Part shown: positions 50,201-62,366 of the stretch, piece after piece | Layout of the letters: the number at the start of each line of letters is the position of its first letter | How positions within the stretch are numbered: position 1 is the first letter of the stretch | Source of the DNA: Mycteria americana | Lineage: Eukaryota > Chordata > Aves > Ciconiiformes > Ciconiidae | DNA length: 64,000 nucleotides | Assembly (NCBI RefSeq): GCF_035582795.1 | Contig: NC_134366.1 | Coordinates: 31,605,661 to 31,669,660, forward strand | Direction of reading: 5' to 3' | Made by a program: the position numbers and the translations under genes | Notes under the pieces: model-generated | Told to the model about the DNA's origin: nothing | Databases searched by the model: none | What the model saw: the letters and a program-made list of their open reading frames with translations, nothing else

Positions 50201-53000
50201 ACGTAACGCTGGCGTAACATGGGCATGCTGTGCTGAGCCCTTGGCTCTGACGGAGAGCTTTAACGTCCCTGAGCTAATCAGTACCACTACCAGCATTGCT
50301 GGGAGTAATTTCATGCTCTGCCCTCCTTCAGCCTGGAGGAGCTGCGGAGGGAGGGGAGCACCCTGGGTAGCAGCATGGTCACGTCTGGTCTGCCAGAGAG
50401 GCAGGACGCCTTCCTGAGCCCCTCGGATAGAAGACCCGTGCTATTTGTGTATCTGTGCTTTATTCTGGGCTGTCCTGCCCATTTGGCAGTGGTGAGGTTT
50501 TGCAGAGGAAGATATCCTCTTCAACGCCGAAAAATGTTCTTTCATACAGCTAAGAAAACGCGACTATCTTCCATAACAGCTCTTGTACACCTTCTGCTTC
50601 CTTGTTTTCCCAATAAAACATCTTTCAGGAATCTCCCTGGGCCTCTGCCCATGTCCACAGTTATAAATGAGCAACGTGCATGTTTCGCAGTGCTTAACAG
50701 CCCCGATCTAAACTTGCATAATGAGATGCTGGAAGTTGTAGCGGTTAGCTAGGGCAGGGGCTGTCATAACTGTAATGCAGAGGAACTGGGAGCAAAACTC
50801 TCATTAATGCTAAAGGAGAAGTTTGCCTAATTCCCTGCTAACTGCGCTGAAAATCTTCCCCAAGAGACACAGTTAAATAGTCATAATTTAATTTGATTTG
50901 TGTTAGCCCTCTTTGCCTAATTAAAAATATATACAAAAGCAGAAGACAGAGAACAGAACTGTTAAGCTCTTCAGTATTTGGGGCACACTGTGATATTTCA
51001 CCAGTGCAGTAAGAGCAGGAAGAAAACAGCCCATCCTTTTGTAATTCTGCCACATCTTGGGACACTTATCTGGCTACAGTAGTGATTGACGGACAGTCAA
51101 TGTTGACTTTCCTGACTATTAATCTGAAAAATATGCTACCTGTCTGCAAGGGTAGTAAGAGAAGGAATCTAACTACAGCACATGTATGAGCCTTCCTTTA
51201 ATTAGACTAAAAGCAATTTTTTTTAAATCTTACTTCTATATTTTGTTTATGGTTGCCTTTTAAATTGACATATTTTCTTAACACAATAACCCACAATGAA
51301 AACTTCTCTGTCTCTCTCTCCTTTTTTCCTCTTCTGGTATACAGTTTTGTTCTGTAGTCTTACTTATCTGAATAATCCCATGGACTTGGTTTATTAAACT
51401 GTGTAAACACAGCTACATTTGGCCAATTCTCGATGGCCTTTAGACCTTTCAAGTTTTTTTGCATTGCTCTCTCGGAATTGAGAACAAGTTAAAATATTGT
51501 GTCTGATAATGCTTTATGTGTTTGGCTTTTTTCAAGGATTTATTTGAAGTTTGGTGTTCCAGAGTAAAAAAAAAAAGCAGGGGAAAGAAAATATTACTTC
51601 CTTGCTTCCTTCTGTGTGTGGGAGCTTCCTCAAGAGCTGCACTTGTGAGGTAGTGCTTCAATCTTGCTGTGCAATGTTGACATTATGCTATCTATTCCAG
51701 GAGCCTCTGTGGCTGAAGGTCACAGGCTAAATGTTATTTCATTTTGTATTGGGAAAGTACAATTTGGAAGCTGACTAAAAGCAAAATCTGAAATCCAAAG
51801 TTGAATGGTACTCATAAAGATTGCACAAAGGATAAAAATCTCATTGTATGAACGAAGCAAAAAAACTTTTTTTTTTTTTTATTTCTGCCTTTTCTGCAAT
51901 AGTTACTTGAGTAGGCGTTGCGTTCTGCACAGGAGTTTCCTGCAGAGGGTTCGCTGCAGATTTGATAGCATTAAGGAATACCTTGGAAGGATTAGGGTAA
52001 GACTCTTAGCAGATTAAGTCTCTAGAGAACATTCTTGATAACATGTGACTGGCTCTGGCTTTTGACCTTCCTTGTATAGTGTTGACATCAGAATAATTAT
52101 CACAGGGCACTATAGAAAATCAAATGTTTAAATGATTGCCTCCAATTAAGAGGTTTTTTTTAATGTGCAAATGAAATGTTACATATGTAGGAGTCCCTAT
52201 TGGCGGTGGTTCTTCATGATAATGACGTAAAAATAGTGCTTTTCAAACCTGCTGAACTGTATCTTGATCCAAAGAATTATTTTAACTGCATTGAAAGATT
52301 ATTAATCAAAAAAGAATGACATGAAAACAAAAATGAACTGATTTCTGGATCTGACTACTCTCAGTCCTCTTCTGATTTCCCTGTCTTGCCCATTACCCTT
52401 TGATTCACACAAAAGGGGGTCTAAAACATCGTTGCCTTGCCTTCCTGCTGCAAGATGTCCTTTTTCTTTCACTATCAGTGCCAATGTATCTCCACTAGTG
52501 CTAGCATAGTCCACTCTGAGCACTTTGGGTCATCTCCACTAAGATGATGGTAAAAAAGGTTTACATGAGGTTTGGGGCTAAAGTCTAGCAGGCACCTGAC
52601 ATTCTCCCACTTCTTTCACTCCTCGAGCTGTTCCTGAGGTAGCAGCAGCAGGGATCGTTTTAGGAGAAAGAAAATGCTGCTCACACCACAACTACCCTTA
52701 TAAATAGACCTTCAGAAGTGAATACAGAGCAATTCTACATTTAGTATTCCCACTGCTGTTTTAAAAAGAACTAGTAAGTTTTTGCTGGACTTTGATCTTT
52801 TTCTCTTTTTCAGCTGAAAACAATCACAGTTGTTCTGCCTAAAGAGAAGATTTTTGTTAAATCCCCTTGCAAATGGTCCCTGATCTCTGTTTATTTTTCT
52901 GAATCTTTCTTCCTTCCCAGCCCTGGCGGTATCAGTTTGAGGGAGGAGCAAAATCACTATGGCAGCAGGCTGCTTCCCAGACGTGTCAAAGAAACCTGCC
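47266..53000. other. non-coding, unique sequence
   Basis: About 5.7 kb without a recognised gene. Features are A17 (47663-47679), an A7-C-T14 pair at 51859-51880, TTTA repeats around 49482-49497, and pyrimidine-rich patches near 51308-51332. The largest frame (125 codons, 50375-50752 plus) shows no domain. Confidence 0.5.
47663..47679 (+). repeat. A homopolymer, 17 bases
   Basis: Seventeen A bases followed by GCTTG. Simple sequence. Confidence 0.82.
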
Positions 53001-56000
53001 AAATTTCGTAGGTTTATTGTGTGTGGTGCTCGGATTCTCTTTTGTGTTTGTCACGTAGTCAGTCGAAAATAGCAGTATTTGCACTAGGATTTTACACTCC
53101 CTTATTCTGTCCCTGGCAGGGCCACTGCGTGTTTCCTCGTCCATGTCGGTCTCGTGCTTGTTCCTGAGAGGATGGAAAGGAAACGGTGGGGTAAAAGCCT
53201 TCGTAATTTGCTTCTGAAGACAAAGGTTTCTTCATGCCTATTGTACCGGAGCACTGGTACAAATCGAAACAGCAGCCCCCTGAGAGTGTTCAAATGTGGT
53301 CTTCTGGGACTGTGTCACATTTGTTTTCTCGTTGGAAGGTCAGAAGGGCCCAGTAAAGTCCGTAACAGCAGATCAGTCTCATCTACGCTGCAGGACTGAG
53401 CCATTTTTTTCAATCGTGTCAAGGGGCAGTGTCCCCAGCACAGCAGCTATCACTGTTCAGCCAGCCAGTCCTACTAGGGGCATGGAAACTCTCAGTGATA
53501 GATGCTTCTCTTGTAGGATGTGTTATAGCCATTGGGAAAACGCTTCCACAGCTTCGGCATGTGCTTACTTTAATCTGCCAAACTAATTTCCTAGCTCTGG
53601 TTTGGACTCATTCTTTCAAACAGCATCTGGGGTGCCATAACTGGTTGTGTGTTATGTACTCTTCCACGCCGAGTGCTGTGAGAGTGTGGTCATGGTGTTG
53701 AAACATCTCCCCCTCTGCACTGCTCATCTATAAGGAGCACCCTGGGATCTGATCTTTGTGGCATCCCCACAGGTATTCCGTTCTGCGGTGCAGACAACTC
53801 CTGAGCCTCCAGCTGTGTCAGCTGCTTCCTGTGGTAATGACATCAAGTCAAAAGGATGAGCTAGCAGCTTTTCTCATAAGTGTGTTGTGCTTCATTTTTG
53901 GGACGTCCACTGGAGAATATAGGTGGTGCTCCATGCTCATACACTGGGTTTTGATGTACGCCTGTGGTTTGATTACTTAATGTAAGTTACAGACTACTCT
54001 ATTGATTCCCTATCAACTGGCCAATTTTAATTTCACTTGTGTTTGGAGCCAAAGCTGCCTCAGTTAAACACTTAGAATTGTTCTTCAGAGGCACATGTTT
54101 CTTTCTACTGACCATAGGGGAAACATAAATTCCTAGCTTAAGTTCTTTGAGTCACCCTGTTGGTTTGTGTACCTTTGCAGTGCTGAAATGAGTCCTCTGA
54201 ATCCAGCCCATGCTCTTTGAAGTGCCTGATTTAGAGCCTTTTGTTGGATTGCTCTTTTGTTACTTGCTGGTTTTCTCCCTTTTGCATCAACAGCAACAAA
54301 GAAACCCTTATTTCAGTGCAATTCCATCAGTCATGTATAAAAATAGAGCAAATACCTAGGAAATCAGAATAGATCCCAGAAGGGCCTTGTGGTAATTTCT
54401 GTTCCAACTTCAAAAGGTACTATTTACATAATGCAACATCTTCACTGGAATGAATAAACCGTGATTTAATGCAAGACCTTTTGTCTTTTATATCTTACAT
54501 TTAGATAATAGATGCATAAAAATTAAAATAAAAATACCTGAAAGAGTGATCTTTGGTTAATGAAGCTGTGAAATTGAAGCTTGTTTCTGATGCACAGCAT
54601 CAAAAGGAGTTTTCACTCTTATTTTAGCAAGCAGTAAGAGGCAGGTTCATATTAGCTGATCTAATCCAGTCCAACTTTATATGATCTTAATCTCAGCTGC
54701 TCCTCATGCTCAGTTTCAAATTATTTATTACTGGGCTCCCCCTGGTCTCCTGTCCTGCTTCCCTATGGCTGTTTAAGATTGCAGACAGCTCAGATAGAGT
54801 CACTCTCTTCTAAGACAAGCATGGACATGAAAGGTAAGTGTCTGTTCATCCTTTTCTTGGCTTAGACCCATACTCCTGCCTTGTAAGGACCTCTCTAACA
54901 TCTCTAGCTCTTATAAGAAAAAAGTACCGTATTGCCATCAAAAAGTGCTTTCTGTACTGTTTTGGTTTTTTTTACCACAATTGGATAATTCCATGGAAGT
55001 GTGGAGGGTCTCCCTCTGCTCTAACCAAAGATTTTAACCACGCTGCAGACGCTTCTCTATATAGAATTTCTGCAGCCTGCAACCTCATGTAGGCTTCTCT
55101 CCTTACATAGGTTTCCCATCCAGTTGTTCTTGCTTTTATTCATGGCTGTGGGGTTGTTGTTTTTTTCCCCCTGAAGCTTTTGGGACAACTTCTTACATTA
55201 GCTTCCACCCCTGGCTTCCCCATCCTCAATTCCCTCTTAAGCCTCCCTCAGTGGCAGAGTGGTTTCTTTATAAGCTACGAGCAGCCCAGAAAGGCACCCT
55301 TGCAGCTTTCACTCACTACAACCGTCGCACATATCTCCATGAACAGCTATCTTAAAGGAAACCAATTTCCAAAATGTTAAACGTTAGCAAAGCTCACCCA
55401 GCACATGCTTGATATGCCATCTGTTACAAACAAGAATGAGGCTGCAGTGAAGAAGGAACACACTGAGAATGAGAATGAAACCTATTTCTTACTCTGTGCC
55501 ACTCTGTGCTCGGCATATCCTGCCATATCATCATTTTTCTAACTACTTCAGGTTTCCTTTGCAGATTTGACTTTCAGCCTTTTCCTGACACATGCAAACA
55601 GACTTCACAGCTGCTTCTATACTACACCTCAGGCACTGGTCATCTATGCTACCCTTCTAACTGGAAGTATGGTTCTAGCGAGTCCCAGCTGCTCTTGGAA
55701 CAGATGACGTTAAGACTCCCATAGGAAGAAGCATAAGTCTCTTCTACCTTTCCAAGGCTTAGCTCATTGTACCCTGGCCTTCAGTTTTATCTTTCTAATT
55801 CTGAACTGGTCCCCTAGTTATTTCCTTTTGGTCCTATTCTTTTAATCAGATGATGGAGGACAGCCAAGGCTCACCTTGCTGTGCCTTGCTATGCCCCAAT
55901 TACAATAAATCTCAGGCTACATTGTTCTTTGGCATCCAAGCATATTGTGTTGATGCTATGAAGAAGGCCAAAAAAACCGTAATGAGTCTAAGCCTGTTCC

Positions 56001-56074
56001 TTGCAGGAAATTTCTTCTTTGGCCCTTGCAGTTGCTGTCAAGCAGGTAGCTGTAGCCTCACCCCCTATTTTCAG

Positions 56075-56104
56075 TCTCTCTCTCTCTTTCTCCCCCCCCC
56101 CCCC
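56075..56104 (+). repeat. (TC)n followed by C13
   Basis: A TC dinucleotide run merges into TTTCT and then 13 C bases. This is a polypurine-polypyrimidine tract of the kind that can form triplex DNA. Confidence 0.85.
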
Positions 56105-56612
56105 TGCTTTTAAAGTTGGACATGGTGTAGGACAGTGGATACAACAAGATTCTCTAGGACTACTGATTTTTTTTATTCACCTACCCCATAAGTGTCGAGA
56201 TGAGGATTTTCAACGGGCTCCTCTGTGTTACAGACTATTTTCTGTCCTCTAAGGTACTTGCTACAGAGTAAGCACTTCACAAGAAATGCCCTTTCAATCA
56301 AGGACTTTTCCACCTCCCTGTGCCCCCTGCTCTCTAAGCATGAGGAATGGTAACTAAAGGAATGGAGTTCTGTAAAATGGAAAGTGTGAAACCATGTGCA
56401 ACTGCGTTGCGTGTTTTTGACTATTCTGAGGACCAATGCTTAAAACCACAAAAAGACTTGCTGCCCAATGCATGGCCTCACTGAATCCTGATAGTACAGG
56501 CCCCCTTCACACAGAGAGCGTCCTCTCTGTGTTAGCAGTAACTCAAGAACCTCTGTTAATGGCTTTCAGAGAGGCTAGACAAGCTTTTTAAAGTTGTAAA
56601 TCTGGAATCAAA

Positions 56613-56727
56613 TTTTTGGTTTGAGTGTGTGTATTTTTGGGTTTTGTTGGTTTTTTTTTCTTTTTTTTATTGTTTTGGGTTTGTCTGTGTTGTGTGTTTT
56701 TCTTGTTTTCTTTTGTTTTTTTTTTGT
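56613..56727 (+). repeat. T/G low-complexity tract
   Basis: About 115 bases of T runs broken by G, GG and GTGTGT, ending in TTCAG. It resembles the tract at 26841-26928 in composition and in its acceptor-like end. No exon is recognised downstream. Confidence 0.85.
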
Positions 56728-57942
56728 TCAGGACAGCTACTTAGGATGTATGCTGGAAACCAAGAGGCTACTGGAGCATGATAGCAGTTTATGACTGCGT
56801 CAGACCCTGACAATAGACAGCTTTCAGACTGGTTCAGCTGTCAGGAATACCATGTATATGAATTGAATATAAGTATTTGTGAATAGAACACAACTATTTG
56901 CTGTTTCTATATTTATATAAAAAGAGATTTATAATCCTTCTTGGTAGGGAACCTGCCTTTCTGTGGATTCAGAATTATACTTTGATGTAGTTTGAGGGGC
57001 CTGCAGGCATGCTCTCACAAAAATGTTACCCTAGTTATACCGAGTTTACTGCAGTCAGTGAATAAGTGAGATGTAAATGAGATCAGAATTCAGGTCGTGG
57101 TATATACTGCACTTTACTGTGTACATAAGGGAAATTATTCTGCTTTCCTATCTGGTTACGGTAAGACTAGTACATCATTAAGAGTTTTGCCAGGGAAATC
57201 TGTATGTCTGGCACTTTTAAGAGATCAGAGCTACATTAGAAACTCTTCAGTTACTAAAATGCTGTTGAACCTTATTGATGCAGATACAGGGAGAAAAGAT
57301 TTCGGTAGCACAACCGAATGCATTTCTGAAGGTTAGAAATGTGCAGCACTGCAGTTCAACACACCTGCAGAATCCCTGGAGTCTTTAACCCTTCAGAGGT
57401 TTCTGTAAGAAATAAATTACAGAGCAGCTCCCAGTAAGGGAGAACTGGAAGAATCTTGTTTCCTTTGTTTAGAATAGCGTCAAAGAAGACTGTAAAAGGG
57501 AAGAATAGTTTATACTTCCTCTTCTGAATTTAAAGCTCTCTTGTTTCTTTCTAGTATGTAATATAATCTGAAGGATTAATTTGTTTTTAAGTGGTTTATT
57601 CTTTTTGAAAGTCTCTTTTAAAAGTGGATTGTCTGTCCTCGAAGGGATTACTGCAGAACTGGAGAATAAGTCCCAGAGGATGAGAATTCAGCAAGGAAAA
57701 AGGATATTTCATCGGGATGCTAAAATATTAGATTGAATTAATTGCTCATTTACATGGCAGGCAAAAGGCTTGGAGAATGTGTGAGGTGCTGGGTCAGCAA
57801 AAGGAAAAAAGAATGATGGGAAGGAGAAGAGAAGAACTTCATCAATTTGACTGTTTTCTGTATGATTGCTGCTCCCAAGTGGATTAGAGGAGTCCTGCTA
57901 GAGGAGGGTAGGGAGGAGGGAATTGCCAACTAGCGAGATCCC

Positions 57943-57966
57943 CAATCTTGTTTATAAACAAGATTG
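57943..57966. repeat. perfect 24-bp palindrome
   Basis: CAATCTTGTTTA is followed directly by its exact reverse complement. Flanking bases (C on the left, A on the right) end the symmetry. The chance of a perfect 12-bp half-site in 64 kb is about 0.004. The AT-rich centre TTTATAAA would help cruciform extrusion. No transposon is recognised around it. Confidence 0.95.
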
Positions 57967-60900
57967 ATAACAAAGCCATTCTGAATTGGGGTAAATGCCA
58001 AAGTGGTTTTTGTCCAGCCTGCTCATCTCCTTAGCTGCTCTTCATATACTCAAATAATTCACTTCAATAGGTAGAATAAATTTCCTTGAACCATAATTTC
58101 CTTGAACCATCAAACTGCTACTGGGAAGGACTGGTGAAAAGAAATTGCATTTGCACCTCTCAGGGATCACACGTGGCAGCCAAAGTACTGTCACTGTTTC
58201 AATATTAAAAGACTACCAAGGTCTTGTCCCTGGCTTTGGAGGTTCAGATGTGATGTGGCTGGTGCTGTGATAATAAAGAATAATGAAAAACATGAAGAAG
58301 GTGACACATTTTTAAACAGCACTTGAAACTGGTGTAGGGAGCAATTATTGCTTGTTGTGTTAATATTTGATTTTGATAAAAATGTCAGCCATATCTAGAC
58401 AGATGTGTTGAGTGAGTCACAGAATGGCAGGTTCTGATATAACACTTCTGACAGTGAGTGCTTCCCAAATGCCTAAGGCGAATGTGAACAGTGTTTCTAC
58501 TTTTACAAGAAGTTAAGCAGCACACCAATATCCATTCCCTCCTAGAGCTGGAAAATCCTTTCTATAAGGAGGAAAAAACCCCAACTATTGTTAAGTGAAT
58601 TAGTTCCATGGGACGAAGGATCTAAGTTAAGGTTTATGTCGCTCGATGGATTTTCTGACGTCTAAAGTGGTTTGAGTTTTGAGGGAATCTTTTTCTGTCT
58701 TTGAGATGTTTGTCTTTCTCCTATAAGGATTTCTGGGTTGTATTCTTGCAGTCCCCTTCAGTTAGGGGCTAATCAGTTTTTCCTTTCTTTTCCTTTGTTT
58801 CTCTAGGAACTAAACACTTTTCTCCCCTTCTGGCACATTTGGTTGAAACTGGCCAACATGTCCTGGGAAGTGAACACACATGGAAAACCAGACAGGTTGG
58901 AAATACATAAACCTTCCAGGCTAGTGACATGAACAGGAACATTTGCTTTACATTTCATTTTGCCAGGCTTGCAAAAAACACTGTCAAGATTGGCTGGTAG
59001 CTTTAGTACTCACTGAGGCAGCTGAGCCTCTATGTGTGAACCAATTACTATGGTTTTAGTGGGATTGGGCAAAAAGGCAGTTCAATTCCAACTACTTTAT
59101 TGGCATGACTAGTGTTGCAAGCTTTGCCGAAAGGCAGGGTGCCACTGGGGATTCGAGAGATTCAACATGTCAAAATTATTTTGGTCTTAAACAAATGCCA
59201 CTTGATACTTTATTCTGCAATGATTAGAACTGGAGAAGGTTTTGATCTCTGTTCCTAATCTTAGAAGTTTGGATCAATGGTCTTGGTGTGGCAGAGTAAC
59301 ACTGTGTCAGCTATGCAGCTGAGGAATAAGGGGAAGCTCGGACTTTTCATCTAAAAGTGGCTGAACAATAAGACTCTTTCCAGTGTCTAGAGAGAGCCTA
59401 GAAAACAGAATTTGGCTTTAGGACACAAGGCAGAAATCCCCCAACAGGGTCTTTACTAAAAGTGAAAGAGAGACGAAATCCTTGCAAACGGTCTGTTAAT
59501 TTCCAGGTGATTGCTGTAATAGAAAAGTGCTCAGTTAGCCGAGATCTTTGGTCACTATTTAGAATGACAATGCAAAGAGTCAAATCCTATTTTCTTTCAA
59601 TCCAATATTAAAACAACATCAAACAATGCCCCAGAAAATGTATGTAAATTATAACCAGGCTGGTTTGTACTTCTCAGTCTAGTGTTGTGTACTGGAAAAT
59701 GTTAAGCTGATAAAGAGTAAAGGGCTGCACTATTTTAAGCTCTCTTATCCAGTTAGCTGACGAAAACTGTTTTATAGCTAGAACAGAGCATCTGGGCTGG
59801 TACACATAGCATTCATCAGTGACTCTAAATCTGTGAAAAAGAGCAGGGAAACAACAAGCTTGGAATAGATGCTGTCAAGCCCACGACATCTGAAAAATTT
59901 GTAGTTAGAAAACCCCACTGATGCTCAGAAATCACAAGTATCTGCCAGTCCTTCAAGATTTTTCTCTGTGAGCATGTGCTGTTTTTCTGAAGTTCCTATG
60001 TGCCTTCTAAAAAAAAAAAAAGTGGAAGAAGGAACATACTGTACTGAGCAGCGAAGTAACGAAGCCAGCATTGAAAGGAGAAAAACAATTCAGACTGGGA
60101 CACTTCTGCTATCTCCCAACTTATCAGAGTTTGCGTATAAAAAGGATGTTAAATTCGGTTGTTTTCTTTGTTCCTCTTGCAGTTTTAATGTCAATTCCAG
60201 GTGACTGATTAGTGCCCTGTTGCTCCCATCTACAACCTCCGAAGAGGTCATGGAGTTCATAAAGGATTGTCTGTCCCGGGGCGGGTTATCTACTAACAGA
60301 TGTAGCTCTTAATCTTTTCCGTGGCTTTTAACCTGAGCTGTGTCTTCCAGTCACTGTAAGAGGCTCAGTAGTGCAGTAACGTGTGCCTCCGTTTCCAGAT
60401 TCTTAATTAAGAAAGTAAAAATCCAGAAATCTACCACTTCAATATCCTTTCCTGCAAAGAGCCCCTATGTAGCACTTAAATCGCTGCTTTTGGTCTTAAC
60501 AGAGGATTTTTGACTGCATAGATGTTTACTGGAACGAATTGAGGAATCCTGAAACCAGATCTGCATTTGCAGAGTAGGGAGCTGAGTTAAAACTAGCTCA
60601 ATATTAACTAAAAATACTTTTTTTTTTTAACCCCACAACTACAACAAAATAAAATCCTTTTTCCTTTTCAACATCAAAATGTATTATGAACTGCTCAGTT
60701 GTATTCATTAGAAAAGTGAAGAAAAATGCAAAGAAAGCCATACTAATCTCTATTTTGGGCTGGCTGTATAACTTTGGATCCTTACTTGTATGGGTTTTAT
60801 TTTCAAATTCCAAGTACTTTTACAATTGAACTTGAATAGAATACAGCACTCTTGAGGCAGTAAAGTATAGATTTTCAGAGAAAGGCTATCCAGTGGAGGA

Positions 60901-61189
60901 TGTTGAAATAAAAAGGTGCTGTAAGTGATAATGCTGTGGGCTGATAGCACTGAGAAATTTCTGCTTTTGGTCTTGAAAGCAACAGGACTCAAGTGGAGAG
61001 GTGAAACATAGTGTTGGATAGAAAGTGTGAAAGCCACCTTTGGGGGTTCTTTTAAACTTACCTCCTTTGTAGATGCTTCACTGCAGACATTTGTTCAGGC
61101 CTCTGCTTTCTGGACACTTCAGTGTATGAAACTTTTGGTAAAACCCTTGCTTTAAGGAAATACCAGTGCTCCACTCCTCAGGCCTCTTC
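57967..61189. other. non-coding, unique sequence
   Basis: About 3.2 kb without a recognised gene. A perfect 16-bp tandem duplication lies at 58079-58110. Frames reach 95 codons (60750-61037 minus) without domains. Confidence 0.5.
58079..58110 (+). repeat. perfect 16-bp tandem duplication
   Basis: The unit AATTTCCTTGAACCAT occurs twice back to back with no mismatch, which suggests recent slippage. Confidence 0.9.
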
Positions 61190-61380
61190 CCTCCCTTGCT
61201 GCAGGGGTGGGATGGGGAGAGGCTGCAGAGCTTTGGTTTTGAATAACTCCGAGCTCATGGGCAGCCTTAGTGGCCTTGACCAGGTGGTATCTATGAACTG
61301 GAACTAGCGCATCTCCAGAACCTGCTGTAGCTTGTGGCTGGGGCTGACCCAGCTCCTCAGAGCAGCCTGGGGTCTGCGAG

Positions 61381-61620
61381 GTGGATCTAACCCTGTCTCC
61401 AGGGAGCGCAGCTGAGGACTGCGGCTCTGGGGGCTTGCCACCGCCTTCCCCGTCGGAGCCCGGGCAGAGCTGGTCTCCGAGTGGTTCCTCGTGCGCGTGT
61501 GAATATCGACATGCTAGATTGCCTCCCGCTCACCTGCCCGGCATGTGCCGTGTAGGTCGGACGGCAAACTGTCCGAGTAGGTCGGACGGCAATCTGGGAG
61601 AGGGTGACTGTTTCATTCCA
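61381..61620. promoter_or_regulatory. short CpG-rich island
   Basis: GC content is roughly two-thirds, and I count about 20 CpG dinucleotides between 61390 and 61600, close to what composition predicts. This is the strongest CpG density in the window. Frames on both strands (87 codons plus, 81 minus) are open for compositional reasons and have no recognised product. It could be a promoter-type island or recently inserted GC-rich sequence. Its length is only just at the usual 200-bp minimum. No TATA box or known exon is visible next to it. Confidence 0.4.
61552..61592 (+). repeat. 16-bp direct repeat, 25-bp period, with hairpin
   Basis: GTAGGTCGGACGGCAA occurs at 61552-61567 and again, exactly, at 61577-61592. 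Between them GTCCGA is the reverse complement of TCGGAC in the repeat, giving a 6-bp stem with an 8-base loop. It lies inside the CpG-rich patch. Confidence 0.88.
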
Positions 61621-61790
61621 AATATATGCCATGTAGCACTGTAAGTTCGTAGCAGTTTCCAGGGGTACTTTTCGTTAATAAGAACACCACCAACAGTGAG
61701 ATCAGGCTGTGGAAGGTTGCGTTCCTCTCTGCAGGGAAGGGTAGAGAAAGTCCATCACTCTGGATGCTCAGCCTGCCAGGGATGGTATAA

Positions 61791-61851
61791 TGGTGGTAGT
61801 AAATGGTGCACCTCGAATACTGTGGTAGTAAAGTGGTTGCACCTCGAATAC
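61791..61851 (+). repeat. tandem duplication at the CR1 5' junction
   Basis: Two imperfect copies of a 30/31-bp unit (61791-61820 and 61821-61851) share GTGGTAGTAAA and GCACCTCGAATAC. The second copy runs into the CR1 coding sequence (HLEYCVQFW), so the unit joins about 12 bases of CR1 to non-CR1 flank. The duplication therefore happened at or after insertion of the truncated element. Confidence 0.8.
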
Positions 61852-62274
61852 TGTGTTCAGTTTTGGGCCCCCCACTACAAGAGGGATATTGAGGTACTGG
61901 AGCGTGTCCAGAGAAGGGCAACGAAGCTGGTGAAGGGTCTGGAGCAGAATTCTTATGAGGAGCGGCTGAGGGAGCTGGGACTGTTTAGCCTGGAGAAAAG
62001 GAGGCTGAGGGGAGACCTTATCGCTCTCTTCAACTACCTGAAAGGAGGTTGTAGAGAGGTGGGGGTCGGTCTCTTCTCCCAGGTAACAAGTGATAGGACA
62101 AGAGGAAATGGCCTCAAGTTGCACCAGGGGAGGTTTAGACTGGATATTAGGAAATTTTTCTTCACCGAGAGGGTTCTCAAGCATTGGAACAGGCTGCCCA
62201 GGGAAGTGGTTGAGTTGCCATCCCTGGAGGTATTTAAAGGATGTTTGGATGAGGTGCTTAGATACATGGTATAG
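61837..62274 (+). pseudogene. CR1 ORF2 C-terminal fragment (5'-truncated)
   Basis: Reading from [17 protein letters not shown] through [45 protein letters not shown] and [18 protein letters not shown] gives the last ~145 residues of CR1 ORF2. These lie downstream of the reverse transcriptase domain. The frame is uninterrupted to a TAG at 62272-62274, and the family stop lies at about the same place, so the copy is fairly young. The frame is open upstream to an ATG at 61696, but those ~47 codons are not CR1. 5' truncation is the normal outcome of CR1 retrotransposition. No protein function is expected, because endonuclease and RT are absent. Confidence 0.95.
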
Positions 62275-62366
62275 TGGTGGTTTTGGCAGTGTTAGGTTTA
62301 TGGTTGGACTCGATGATCTTAAAGGTCTTTTCCAACCTATATGATTCTGTGATTCTGTGATTCTGT
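62275..62366 (+). mobile_element. CR1 3' UTR and octamer tail
   Basis: After the ORF2 stop comes the conserved CR1 3' region, including GGTTGGACTCGATGATCTTA and TCTTTTCCAACCTA. Three GATTCTGT units at 62343-62366 follow. This tail is the hallmark of avian and reptilian CR1 and is where reverse transcription starts. Orientation is plus. Together with the coding fragment, the element is about 530 bp. Confidence 0.95.

Larger units (their letters stand above)
53001..57942. other. non-coding, unique sequence
   Basis: About 4.9 kb without a recognised gene. The stretch 55100-56110 is noticeably pyrimidine-rich on the plus strand and ends in (TC)n and C13 (56075-56104). A T/G tract lies at 56613-56727. 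Frames are under 100 codons. Confidence 0.5.
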
